From Protopterus annectens (taxonomy: Eukaryota > Chordata > Ceratodontiformes > Protopteridae), in contig NC_056730.1 of NCBI RefSeq assembly GCF_019279795.1, forward strand, positions 612,229,390 through 612,293,389: a stretch of 64,000 bases of DNA. The letters run 5' to 3'. Position 1 is the first letter of the stretch; every line of letters begins with the position of its first letter. Below, one piece after another: positions 10,821 to 21,400 of the stretch. The notes under the pieces were generated by a model, which worked only from the letters and a program-made list of their open reading frames with translations, made no database searches and was not told the DNA's origin. Made by a program: the position numbers and the translations under genes.

Positions 10821-11800
10821 TTCCATAAGATTACAGGTTTATAGGTACATTGGAGGTTAATACAGTACTGACCCTGGGTCCCTTACAAGCCTATCAAGTA
10901 CTCTATCCTCAAAAGACTCATCTATCAGCATCTGTTGCCCCTGCCATTGCTTGACACACTTTGGACCCCTGGGACAGATGTTTTATTTGACATCCACTTA
11001 ACCTTGATGCAGTTGATGAGGGTCTGCATACTAGTCTGTTTGACATTTTTGGGGAGTGCTTTCCTGACACAGGGCAGCCTCTGGGAGACAAACCTGTCTC
11101 TCCAGCTGTTTTTTTTTCTGTGACATATGTGATTCAAGCCTGTTGTGCTGGTAATGTGCACAGAGTTAGACTGACATATATGGGGCAGCTGTTGAAGGGC
11201 TGAGCACAACATTGCAATTTAGGCATGCTACAGCTCACCTGTGGACAACCTGTCCAATAATGAGTGGGGCGGTACTGGTTTGAGGCTATCTGCATGGCAT
11301 AGGTGTTGAAGGCCATGGATAACCTTTGTGGGTGTTAACATGGCCTTTCTATTTGGTGTAAATGTCTGCATAGGTGCATACCACACCTGCCATGCTGCTA
11401 ACATATTGTTGTACTGACTGAGGACTATACAGAGGTAATGTCCAACTTTTGTCTGGATGCAGTCCCTTTATCTATGTGGTGAACCACGTCCAAGCCTTTT
11501 CTGACCACTGCCACTACTTCATGGGTGAATGCAACAATGTTATCAACCTGAGTAGCCAGGTCTGTCAGTGCAGTTTGTGTGTGTATGGGGTTGTGGTTGA
11601 TGTGGGATATAGTGGGTTCATGTCCTTGCCATATGGTGCAATGGTACTGTTTTCTGCATTTAGCTAGAGGCAAGGACCTGGCTACCATTCCATACCAGCT
11701 GTATGACCCCATTGCAGTGTGTTAACATCGGTTTGTGAGTCAATGACAGACAGCATACTACTTACCATTGTCACAGCTTTAGGCAGTACCTACATATGTG
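10821..11800 (-). mobile_element. CR1-like LINE, old 3' fragment of a diverged subfamily
   Basis: Starting at a decayed tail (ATTACAGGTTTATAGGTAC), the minus strand encodes in order GLNHICHRKKNSWRDRFVSQ (frame 11212-10925) and then DLATQVDN, VAVVRKGLDVVHHIDKG and CRKQYHCTIWQGHEP (frame 11712-11425). These match NLSTDINRTCWRDRFITQ, DLGTQVNS, AKVVRKTFYIAHLIIKG and KKCIVIPFGKNKVTP of the better copy at 41.6 kb, in the same order. The right limit is uncertain; similarity fades near 11760-11800. Confidence 0.75.
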
Positions 11801-12249
11801 GGAGGTGGCAGTTTGCATTCATGCCTTCATACAGGTGGGTCATTGTGGGCAAAAGCTACTCACAAGGTGTACGCATATCTACATATTGCATACACATAGG
11901 CAACACAGGGTAGGGTTGCCACCTTGTGGAATGTGGGACACATCTTGTAGTATTGTGTCACTTGGCAGGACATACCATAACCCACATCAAGTGCACCAGA
12001 CAGGATTTCCCTTTGTTTGCGAATATGACTGCTTCTTTGTGTCACATCACCATAGATTATGCTATTTCACATACCAGTAAGGTGCTTCAGATGTGCAGTA
12101 ACTGCTTTATACAGGTAGTAGACAACCTTAGAAGATGTTTTTTGTCCTACACTCTGGGGACCTCTGTATTGTTTGTGTCATTGTCACAGGTCACACCTGG
12201 CTAAACATGAGCATAAGCATCCTCTCCTGGTCATCATTTCAAGTTTGTG
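11801..12249. other. Unassigned stretch between CR1 and the PLE remnant
   Basis: No coding signal. GTAGGGTTGCCACCTTG at about 11909-11926 followed by TGTGGGACACA resembles the end of a known type of vertebrate MITE, but no matching inverted end was found nearby. Confidence 0.3.
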
Positions 12250-12720
12250 GTGACTGACTATTTGGAGAGAGACTGAAGGGGTTTCAATATTGATGAACAC
12301 CTCAACAAAAGAGAGCTCATATGCATCTTATGCATTATTTTGTGTGATGCCCCCCCCAGACTCAACAAATGTGTATCTATCATTCCTATTCTTAAGTTAA
12401 AGAGCTTTGAAGGTTGACTTATGTCACTAACATTCATACATGTATTGACCAGTTTTTACTGATTTTTCTTTGTTTCTTTTTTCTTTATTGTATTGTACCA
12501 TTTTTTTCATTTAGGTAATGTTTTTTTATATAATACATATAAGTGGTATGTCAGCTGGTTGATCACATGATTAATATGAGTATTTAAGGTTGGAAGTATT
12601 TGAGTGGAACAGTTCTGAAGAAGTCTTTACACAATACGAAAGCGCTTAACTGCTTCTTGCAATAAATTTCTGGTTGGTGGACTATGGTCTGTGTGGTTCC
12701 TGGACCTCTTTTCAAGTTTT
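12250..12720 (+). mobile_element. Penelope-like element 3' end, degraded
   Basis: A short frame at about 12298-12415 reads LNKRELICILCIIL and then PRLNKCVSIIPIL. This matches the end of PLE proteins, where NKRE..WI..L.T..P.GLN is conserved. About 190 bp later lies a hammerhead ribozyme (12606-12656), then TTGCAATAAATTTCTGG, like the sequence after the ribozyme of the PLE at 45.3-46.8 kb (GTTGCATTAAAG). The RT and most of the endonuclease are missing. It ends close to the MITE that starts near 12770. Confidence 0.6.
12606..12656 (+). ncRNA. Type I hammerhead ribozyme of a PLE
   Basis: Core CTGAAGA at 12615-12621 fits CUGANGA, and GAA at 12638-12640 is followed by A15.1. Stem I pairs 12606-12614 (GGAACAGTT) with 12648-12656 (AACTGCTTC), with one mismatch and one G-U. 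Stem II pairs 12623-12627 with 12633-12637 with one mismatch. Stem III is the minimal A-G/C-U pair around a CG loop (12641-12646), with U17 at 12647. One extra A lies between the core and stem II. PLEs are known to carry hammerhead motifs. Activity is possible but weakened by the poor stem II. Confidence 0.7.
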
Positions 12721-12769
12721 TATATGAACTGCAATCTGCAGGGTGGGACAGATGGTGGCTATAACCCCC

Positions 12770-13078
12770 ACATCTACAGCTGTCTTCAGAATGTCCTGAT
12801 GTTTGCCACATATTTTTGTTCCATTTGGCATAACATTGCGGTTTTCTGGCAAAGTTCTGTGAATTCATTAAAGACTGACGTTGCACAATACTGACAGATA
12901 TTTGCCTGTTAGACTTCATACCCTTCAGAAAATGCATGCGAATGCAGAACGTGTCATGCTATCTCCTGTGTATGCTTGTCAGAGCAATATTTAAAGATTG
13001 ACCCTAATATGTGGGCTTTGTCCCACTTTTCTTTACGGCTTTCTCCAGATGTCTTTTTGTAAGGGTTCGAGAGGTATG
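12770..13078 (+). mobile_element. CATACCTCTCAAC-family MITE, copy 1
   Basis: The body (CAGAATGTCCTGATG, GTTTTCTGGCAAA, TTCATTAAAGACTGACG, AGACTTCATACCCTTCAGAA) aligns with the copies at 16992-17325 and 20573-20889. The right end CGAGAGGTATG is the inverse of the left end (CATACCTCTC) seen in other copies. About 310 bp, non-coding. Confidence 0.65.
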
Positions 13079-13125
13079 TTTGTTGCCATAACACAGGCAC
13101 ACTGCTGCAAGGGGACATACATATG

Positions 13126-13128
<3 letters not shown>

Positions 13129-13206
<78 letters not shown>

Positions 13207-13230
13207 ACACACACACACACACACACACAC
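13129..13230. repeat. (AC)n microsatellite
   Basis: About 100 bp of AC dinucleotides with one CCC interruption near 13204. Frames of alternating Val-Cys or Thr-His across it are artefacts. Confidence 0.97.
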
Positions 13231-13494
13231 ATCCAGTCAAGAACTGCCCATGTTGATAGTAGATCCTCCACCCTGGCTAGTTATAAGTAAGATAGCGCAA
13301 TATATATAGCGCATGAACCACAGAGGTTATACAGTTTTGCTGTGGCTGCCAGGGGCAGCTCATGCCATCAGACTGCAGGACTGCAGACCCCCAGCTGTGA
13401 AAAGAAAGAAAAAGAAATAAAATAAAATATTTAGTATTTGCAAATTAATACAGGCTGGCAGTGGCTGCTTAGCTGTGTGTCCAACTGACTCGCT

Positions 13495-15530
13495 GTTCAT
13501 AGGTTCATAGGTTGGTACTAGGCTATCGGCCCCAGGACTATACAAGCCTTCTTCCCAGAATATTTACTTCCCTGGTCCCTTGTCTAGCAGGGCGACTGAC
13601 GTGATCCCCGGGGTGATGTATTGGCAGTCTATTCCAGAGTATGGGGAGTCTCTGGGTCAGGAGCCTATCCCTCCAGCATGTTTTGTTCATTGTGATGACC
13701 AGGTTTAGATCCCTGGAGTGTGCAGCTCTGAAGGATTGGGATTTCTTTAAGTGTAGCATGTCCAACAGCATTGGGTTTGACATGGCCTTGTATGTTAAAC
13801 AGAGAATGCCTCTGAGTAGGTGATATGCGACAGAGTATAGCTGGAGTTTTTTTAGACGGTCAGCATAGGGCATCTGCTTTAGGCCTGTGATTCTTTTAGT
13901 GAGGTATTTCTGTTGCCTTTCCAGTTGTTGCAGATGTCTTGTGAGGTACATACCAAATGAGGCGTTGTACTCTATAATGTGTCTAATGAGGGATGAGTAC
14001 AGTGGGACAATGACCTCCTTTTTTCTGGATGAAAAGCCCTTAGTGATGAAGTGTGCCACATAGAAGGATTTCCTGACTGTTGTGGCTATGTGGTTATCGA
14101 AGTTGAGACCACTGTCCACCTGTGTCCCTAAGTCCCTTATCACACTTTTGGTGTTTAGTGTACTGCCACTTATGTGGTAATTCAACAGTACATGTTTTTC
14201 CCAAAGGGGATAACTATACATTTCTTTGCATTGAGCTTGAGCCTATGGCTCTGGCACCAAGCATCTGTTTCTGTAAGGCTCTTTTGTAGAATATCCACAT
14301 TATTTGGGGATTCAATAATGGCTCCCTGTTTGCAGTCATTTGTGAACCTTGTTAGCCAGAGTCCCTTAGTGCTGGCCTGTACTTCAGAGAAGTAGATGCC
14401 AAACAGGAGCAGTCCCAGGACTGAACCCTGAGGTACTCCGCTTGTCACTTATCTGGAGCTGGATTTTGAGTTGGCTACTTGTACAGTGTGGGTTCTGTCA
14501 GTAAGCCAGTTGGCAACCCTTCGAGTGATGTAGGGATTAATGTCCAGCTTAGTAAGTTTATCTATGATTCCCCAGAGTGGGGGATGGTGTTGAAGGCCTT
14601 GGTGAGGTCCAGATAGGCTGTGTGGACTGCCTTACCCTCATCCATGGCTCTGGAGACTGATTCAAGGAAGTCAATTAGGTCTAGGAGACAAGATCGACCC
14701 TTTACGAAACCAGACTGGGTGGGGTCCAGTGTTTGAAGGTTGCCAATGTCTTTGTTTATAAGTTCCATGATAATGCGTTCCATGGCTTTGCAGATCAGGT
14801 TCATCAGAATGATGGGGTGATAATTCCCGGGATTCAAGGTGGATCCCCCCTTGTGGAGTGGGATAACTGTAGCTGTGCGCCACTCATTGGGCATGAAGTC
14901 TGAGGTGAGGCTATGATTAAACATGACACTTAGGTGAGGTGCCAGTTAATTTTGTAGTTCATGTAGTACACAGCCCAGGATGTCGTCTGATCCCATGGAT
15001 GCTGTATTCATAGCTTTCAAGAGTGCATTTTTTACCTATGTGGCTGTAAGTACTAGAATTTGGCAATATTTTGATATTGAGATGGGCCCTTTAGGGGGTG
15101 AGAGAGGGGTGAAGTTGGCACTGAATTGATCTGCCAGGATATTGGCAATATCCTTGGGATCAGTATATTTAATGCCATTCTGTTGTAGCTCAGAGCAGCT
15201 CTGAGCATTGCCATTCAGATTCTTGACATAACTATAGAATGCCCTGTGGTTGTCCTTGGAATCTTTGGCAATTTTATTTTCTTAACTAGATTTGGAGGAT
15301 TTTATGAGGGATCTCAGCTTGTTACTGAGGCTGGTAAGTTTTTGCATCCTGGGATTTTCCTCTTTTCTGCAACAGATTCTTCCTTCTGTTGTATAGTTTG
15401 TTTATGGCAGGGGGCCATCAGATTGGGTTCCTTTTTTTGGAGGCGACTGTCTTGGTTCTGTTTAGAATGGCATGATTTATGCATGAGTGGATGTGCTTGT
15501 ACAGTGCCTTAGTGTAGGATTCATTGGTCG
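13495..15530 (-). mobile_element. CR1-like LINE, 5'-truncated copy
   Basis: The left end has two copies of the octamer tail (GTTCATAGGTTCATAGG), then TTGGTACTAGGCTATCGGCCC, the common CR1 3' end. The body is collinear with the copy at 41.5 kb through the RT to the linker just after the endonuclease. Similarity ends near 15525-15530, so ORF1 and the endonuclease were never inserted or are lost. Identity by eye is clearly higher than for the copy at 3.5 kb. Confidence 0.9.
13538..14924 (-). pseudogene. CR1 ORF2 reverse transcriptase, broken
   Basis: Collinear frames: 14924-14562 (PNEWRTATVIPLHKGG; KAMERIIMELINKDIG; YLDLTKAFNTIPH), 14448-14182 (SGVPQGSVLG; IYFSEVQA; NAKKCIVIPFGKN) and 14221-13538 (SSLIRHIIEYN; WRDRLLTQRLP). 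These are RT fingers, palm, thumb and the CR1 C-terminal domain. The catalytic FADD box reads FTND near 14345, so the first essential Asp is lost. A second active-site Asp in DLTKAFN has become Asn. Frameshifts and a stop (near 14449-14560) separate the pieces. Confidence 0.85.
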
Positions 15531-16799
15531 AACTTCCAGTTCCCGTCTGCATATAAAGTCCCAGAACTCGAACTCCTCGCACATGTGTGATCAATGAGTT
15601 CTGGGTTAAAAAAAATAGTTTCTTTGTAAATCTGGACTGCTGTAAAACCAGTCCAGATTAAGAAGAGAAGGCATCAGTATACAGATGCCCAAAAGTCTAT
15701 GCAGTTTGTAACCATGGCAAAGTGGAAGGGGATCAGACTGCCACATCCACAGTCATGTACGTGATGTGGATGGTTGGATGTCTACTGACTGGTTCTCACT
15801 CTCTTCTCTTCCCTTGCTTTGTGTGCTGGGGAAAAAGAGAGCAAGAAATAGTCAGCAGCAGTAGTTAATTCGATCGGACAGCAGAGCACTGAGCAGTGCT
15901 ACTTCAACTTGCTGACTGTTTGAGTTTGACCTGCCCTGTTGGATTGGAAAATGGAAGGAGCAGAGCACTTCAAGTGAAGAGGAAGGACAGAATAAATTAT
16001 AGCAGGTTAGTGGAAGATACAAAAAAAGTTAAGAATAAAAATTCTTAAGTTGCACTTGCTTACATTTAAGGGTAGGGAGGCCAACATTCTGGTGAGATGG
16101 TGGTATGAGGTATTGTGGGTTTATTATGAGTGGATGGAAGAAGTACAGTTTGGTTATTCTGGGGAATAGGGTTGAAGTGGTAAGAGACTGTGATGGGCAG
16201 AAGTACACTGGGTGGTGAAATATAAAGTGTTAGGCCTGCAACTGCCTCTAGCAGCTTTTATAGCCCTGATAATAATAAATTTTTTTGCATATTTAAAGGA
16301 CTTAACGTATTTATATGGTTTCTGGTGCAGACAAATGCATTATTTTCATCATTCTCTGATCTGTCTCTCTGCTGACTCTGCTATACTCATGAGGTTTCCA
16401 TTCCTGCATCCAGTACTCAGAATGGGATCTTTCCAACCTGAAGAATTATGTAAAAAGGAACTTTAATTTCTGTGTTTTTTATTGCTGATATTTATCCATG
16501 TATGCCTCAGTCATTCATTGACCCTCCTCCCTGCTTTGTTACACCACTTACTTATTTTACAGCCATCATGAGGTCCTTTTCCTCATGCTGATGTTACTTG
16601 CACCTTCTCCCAACACCACCACCACAACCACTGCTTCAACTGCTTTCTCCTTTCAAGAATTTCAGCTTCATAGATGAAGTAGTTTGCACTTCCCCTTGTG
16701 ATAAATATAAACTCCTATATTACAGATCAAGCCTTTAATGCTGCCAAGTCTATTTTCAACCTTTTCACACCTTCTTAATATCGGCACTGCTGCATAATC
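15531..16799. other. Unassigned stretch between CR1 and the tandem array
   Basis: Nothing coding is recognisable. Short frames such as 16212-16466 lack motifs. The sequence is mildly A/G-rich around 15950-16200. Confidence 0.35.
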
Positions 16800-18430
16800 T
16801 GCCACTAGTATTCTGGTGTTAACAGGGTGGCACAGGTGCACAAAGTGGTATAGGCAGGCAAGACAGTCACACTGCTACAGAGGATATGCATACACAGACA
16901 CACACTCACACAGTTACCACTATTGAGATTACAACCCCTACCTATCTAGTTGTATGTAGTATAGTGCTATGTCCTTAATACATATGCCATGGAGTTGATA
17001 TGTCTGGGAAATACCTTTTCACCTATTAGAACAATACATGTGGGCAAACCTTTCAATAATGGGGTGATACTGGCCCAAAAATAGAGACAGTTTTTACATA
17101 TTGCTCTTACTAGTGTAGATAACCGATAGAGGGACCACTTTTGTATTTCAATTACTTTTGTGAAGGGTATGAAGTCTGACACTCAGATGTCTGTCATTAT
17201 TGTCTGACTTCAGCTCTTAATGCTTTGCCAATGATTGGCCAGGAAACCATACTTTTATGACACACAGACAAAATATATGAGGCAATCATCTGGACATTCT
17301 GTAAAACTGTATACGGTATAGAGGTCTGGTCTGCAGAGTGTGAAACCTTGCATCTAAGGTTGATGACATCAACAGGCCCTGTCAATTAATGCAATGGGGG
17401 CAGTCAGTAGGGCAGAACAGGCCTCAAAATAGTATAACCAACCCAAACAGGTGGCAGTCTTGAGATTAGAACCCCTACGTATCTAGTTTAATGTACTGTA
17501 GTGGTATGCATTTATCACATGCACCACAGATCTTATATGCTTGCAAAGTGTCCAATGCTGTATCTAAGGTGGATAACATCAGCAGGCCCCTGTAAAGTAT
17601 GGCAATGGGTGGTTTACAGGGTGGAACAGGCCTCAGAATGTTTTAACCTACAAACACACACAGCTGAAATTAGAACCCCTACCTATTTAGTTGTATGTAT
17701 TACAATGACATGGACTTATTGCATTCACCACAGAGCTTAGATGGCTGAGATTTGTCCAATGGTGCTACTAAGGTGAATGACATCAGCAGACCATGTAAAG
17801 TAGGGCAATGGGGATTTTCTGGGTGGAACAGGCCTCAAAATGGCTTTACCTACAAACACAAACAGTTGCCAGTACTAAGATGAGAACTCCTACCTATCTA
17901 GGTGCATGTACTATAGTGCTACGTACTTATCACAAGCACCAGCTTACATGGGTGAAGAATGTCCAACATTGCTTCTAAGGTGGATGACATGTACAGGCCA
18001 GCTACAGTAGTGCAATGGTGGGTTAAGAGGGTGGAACAGGCCTTAAAATGTAATTTCATTACACACATAGAGGCAAAAAATACAGACAACCACAAGGTGG
18101 CATCCATAAACACACACACTGACTTGCCATTGTTTGGATTAGAACCACTACCTATCTATTTACAATATAGTACTACATACCTACCACATACACCACGAGG
18201 CTTACTCATGTGAGCAGTGTCTGACACTGCTGTTGTGGTGGATGACATCAGTAGCTGTTGACAGGTAGGCCACTGTTGTGGATGACACTAGCATTAGGGC
18301 CATAAAATGGGTGACCATTACACAGACATAGGCCTGTTGGGTGTGTGTATTCTGCTGTAAATGTAATAGTTGCAGAAACACACACATACACAAGGCAGGT
18401 GATGTGAGATTACAACCCCTGTCTCACTAC
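16800..18430 (-). repeat. Tandem array of about 205-bp tRNA-like repeat units (family B)
   Basis: GGATGACATCANCAGGCC or a close variant recurs at 17361, 17571, 17774, 17982 and 18240, giving spacings of 210, 203, 208 and 258 bp. Each unit also has, on the minus strand, TAGGTAGGGGTTCTAATC (a B-box-like GGTTCTAATCT), TGTGTGTGTTTGTAGG, GAGGCCTGTTCCACCC and CATTGCCNTACTTTAC. These are the same words, inverted, as in the array at 58.4-62.8 kb. The left unit (16800-16990) is interrupted by a MITE at 16992-17325. Confidence 0.75.
16992..17325 (-). mobile_element. CATACCTCTCAAC-family MITE, copy 2, nested in family B
   Basis: The minus strand reads CCTCTATACC near its start, then CAGAATGTCCAGATG, GTTTCCTGGCCAATC, GCATTAAGAGCTGAAGTCAG and GACTTCATACCCTTCACAAA, in the order of copies 1 and 4. 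Tandem repeat sequence resumes on both sides, so the MITE inserted after the array formed. Confidence 0.65.
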
Positions 18431-19685
18431 TGTTACACAATGGAGCTCACCTTCATACTTGTACATGCCTCTGGTTACAATTGGTGTGCAAATGGCTGCA
18501 GCATTACTTCACTCTATGCCTTTCAGGGTGTCCCTCCCTATATCCCTCTCTCTCGCTCTCCTTCTGTCTCTATCTGTCTCTGTCTCTCTCTCTTCCCGTG
18601 TCTTCCTGTCTATAATTGTTATATTTGTATAGGTTACCTATATATATGTATGTATATCACACTCATCAAATGTAGATATATCTTCTATGTGCCACATACA
18701 GATAGATGAGGGTAAATGAGGGTAATCTTGGGTGATGGTGGTGGTGAGAGACAGTTAAGGTGTACATAGCTGTGTGTATGCAAATACATATATGGAAGAC
18801 ATAGTTCTATAGTCAGATGTGGGTTTAGACATGGGCTGTAATTCTCTAAGTGTAGGAGCATTACCAGTATGACCTTCAACGGTAACAGTGGGACTCCAGT
18901 CCAGAGCTACTTGTACTCCGGTCCAGGATTTTGTATGCTACAGCTGATTGGCTGATGAACCTGTGTAAACAGTCCAGCACCTCAGTGATATACTGGCTGA
19001 GGGATCTCATGGTTGTGTGCTATCCTTATTAATTGAGTCATATCCTGGGGTGGATACAGAGTACATTGGACTGAGCAGAGTTTTCCATAATATGTGTGGT
19101 ATATTCTACATAACACTGCAATTTCCTGGTATGTCAGTGGCAGATCAGTATAGTGTAATGTGAGAAACCACCGAGAGACATTTGTTTACTGACTCCATAC
19201 ACTGCAGGGAACTATGTTAAAGCACAAATTGTTCTAGTGTGCATATTCTACGCTTATCTGGCCAGTGGTTCCCCTTCCCCTTGTATGCATCTCTTTGTCC
19301 TTCTGTAGTCCAGTCACAGCCTTTGTCCACAGTTGCTGCTGTTATGTATTTGTAGTTATGATGTGAATGGGGTAGAAGTCATAACATCACACACAGAGTT
19401 ACAGACTTCACATCTCTGACTGTACCTGTTTAGCAAGTCATCCATCATTGTGCCCCACATATCTGCTGTGGTCCTCAGATGGTTTGTATTGCACTGTTAT
19501 AAGGCTACATGTTGGCCATAGCTCTCAAACTCTTACAGACAGACATCTGGACAGGCCCATATATAACAGTCAGACACAGGCCCAGGCATGGGGATAGGGT
19601 CTTAATATTGCTTTTCCAAACATAGACAGTTGGCAGAATGGTTTTGTATTAGCTTGCATTTTCTTATGGTTATGACATTTGTATC
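18431..19685. other. Unassigned stretch with a pyrimidine-rich run
   Basis: Contains a CT-rich tract (about 18535-18605). TAGCTCTCAAACTCTTACAGAC at 19519-19540 followed by ATCTGGACAGGCCCATAT may be a further fragment of the CATACCTCTCAAC MITE. No gene is recognisable. Confidence 0.3.
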
Positions 19686-19850
19686 TCAACTGTCTGTCAT
19701 TGATGTTTTCACATCAACCTTTATTGATTTGCATATAATTTTCCTGGCAAATGCAATGTTATGACAAGCACAACAGATATATGAGGCATATGTGTGGATA
19801 ATCTGTGAAACCCTGTATTCCAAGGGTGTGGATGGTGCCCACTGAGTTGT
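19686..19850 (-). mobile_element. CATACCTCTCAAC-family MITE, copy 3, fragment
   Basis: The minus strand has CAGATTATCCACACATATGCC, GCCTCATATATCTG and TTTGCCAGGAAAATTATATG, then AATAAAGGTTGATGTGAAAAC. These match the central part of the family, but both termini are lost. Confidence 0.5.
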
Positions 19851-19908
19851 TGTCAGTAGTGACACAATAAAGTGGCAGCCTTTATATTCTGGCACTAGAC
19901 TGACTTGT

Positions 19909-20367
19909 CACAACCTGCTGTTCTACTAGGCAGTGTGTAGGTTACTCAGAGCTGTGTACTGTCCATATGTGTGGTCCCTGTCTCTCCATTGTCCAGCTTT
20001 CCTGCAGTAACACATATTCACTTCTGGACAGTGTGTACAACTCCTACTTTAGGTGTAGCTGACATGCAAATCAGTTGGCACAGCCAGTCTTGAACCATAT
20101 AACCTGTTAACCACAGCATTGTACTTAGATCACTAAGTCACAATCTGCTGTTCTACTAGGCTCTGTGTAGGTTACTCAGAGCTATGTACTGTCCATATGT
20201 GTGGCCCCCTGTCCTTCCATTGTCCAGCTTTCCTGCAGTAACAAATATTCACTTCTGGACAGTGTGTGCAACTTCTACCGTAGGTGTAGCTGACATGCAA
20301 CAACTGACATGGCCAGTCATGAACCATAGACCCTGTTTATCACAGTATTGTACGTAGACCACTAATC
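19909..20367 (-). repeat. Tandem dimer of a 230-bp tRNA-like repeat (family C)
   Basis: Two head-to-tail units, 19909-20138 and 20139-20367, are about 90% alike by eye, each beginning CACAACCTGCTGTTCTACTAGG or a close variant. The boundary of each unit carries on the minus strand a tRNA-like block: GGATTAGTGGTCTACGTAC (A-box region) and ATGGTTCATGACTGG (B-box region). This is another SINE-like unit multiplied in tandem. It is not the same body sequence as family B. Confidence 0.7.
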
Positions 20368-20572
20368 CACAACAGCCACCGGTAAATGATGTCTACTTCC
20401 TGACACTATTAACCACAAACATACATAGCACATTGACCCCTGCATATTGTAGAAATAGAATAAGTTATCAAGTTGATTGTGACAGCCCTGGGAATGTGTA
20501 GTTTGCTGTTATTACCTTACAAACATAAATGTTAAGGCAGTTCTATGTGAACACAGGTGTGTTGTCTGGGGG

Positions 20573-20889
20573 CATACCTCTCAACTGTACACATTTTCAC
20601 AGACTGTCTAGATGTTTGCCTCATATTCTGGGTCCATTTTTCATAAAACTGTGGTTGTATGGAAAATTAATGTGAAATCATTAAAGACTGAAGTTAGAAA
20701 GTAATGACAGCCATTTGAGTTTAAGACTTCTTGCCCTTCAGAGAATTCATGCTACTGCAACAGCTGTTATTCTATCAACTTTCTATGTTTGTAAGAGGAA
20801 TATTTGACGTGTCCCTATTTTTGGGCCTTTGCCCCACATTTCTGTATGGTTTTGTATAGATTTCTTGCTGTAAGAGGTTTAGAGGCATG
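20573..20889 (+). mobile_element. CATACCTCTCAAC-family MITE, copy 4, near complete
   Basis: Starts CATACCTCTCAACTGTACAC and ends AAGAGGTTTAGAGGCATG, so the two ends are imperfect inverted repeats. Length 317 bp. The internal words CAGACTGTCTAGATG, GCCTCATATTCTGG, ATTAAAGACTGAAG and TTCTTGCCCTTCAGAGAATT are shared with copies 1 and 2. Non-coding. Confidence 0.7.
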
Positions 20890-21400
20890 TATGGGACTCT
20901 ATCATTGACATCCATGCATTTGTCCTATGACCCCAGCTGTTTGTAAGTCCCTCACATAGTGCAGTGGATTTTGCTGGCTTGGGATCTATTGCATATTGTG
21001 GGGTAGCCAATATTTGGGAGAGAGTTCCTATTGCCCCACATAGCTGTCCATTGTCTGCTGCTATCCTGGTAACCCACCCATTCCCATGCATACATGCAGC
21101 AATACCATACATATGCTACCACAGTCTACTACCCCATTCATTTTTTGTTAAGAAGACTGACTTACCTTGTGCCAGCAGCAGTTGAGATGACAGTGTTTCA
21201 GGGCAGACTCTGTCAGATGCATGCAGTACACAGCCTATACATGGTATGGCATAGGTAGTGTGATGTGACTAGCATCCATTTTACTGTGTGTATGTGAGTC
21301 GGAGTGAGGTGTCAGTCCCTGGGTCTCTAGGGTGTCAGTCTATGTGCTATGAATTGCCTCTTTGCCAAGGCCAGGGTCTACTGGGCATGCCTATGTCTGC
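20890..21400. other. Stretch 3' of the Harbinger transposase
   Basis: Probably the 3' part of the Harbinger element whose transposase starts at 22489, but no terminal repeat is visible. No other coding signal. Confidence 0.3.

Noticed and set aside
18935-18965. CTGATGA at 18951 as a further hammerhead core
   Set aside because: No GAAA follows at the right distance and the flanks do not pair.
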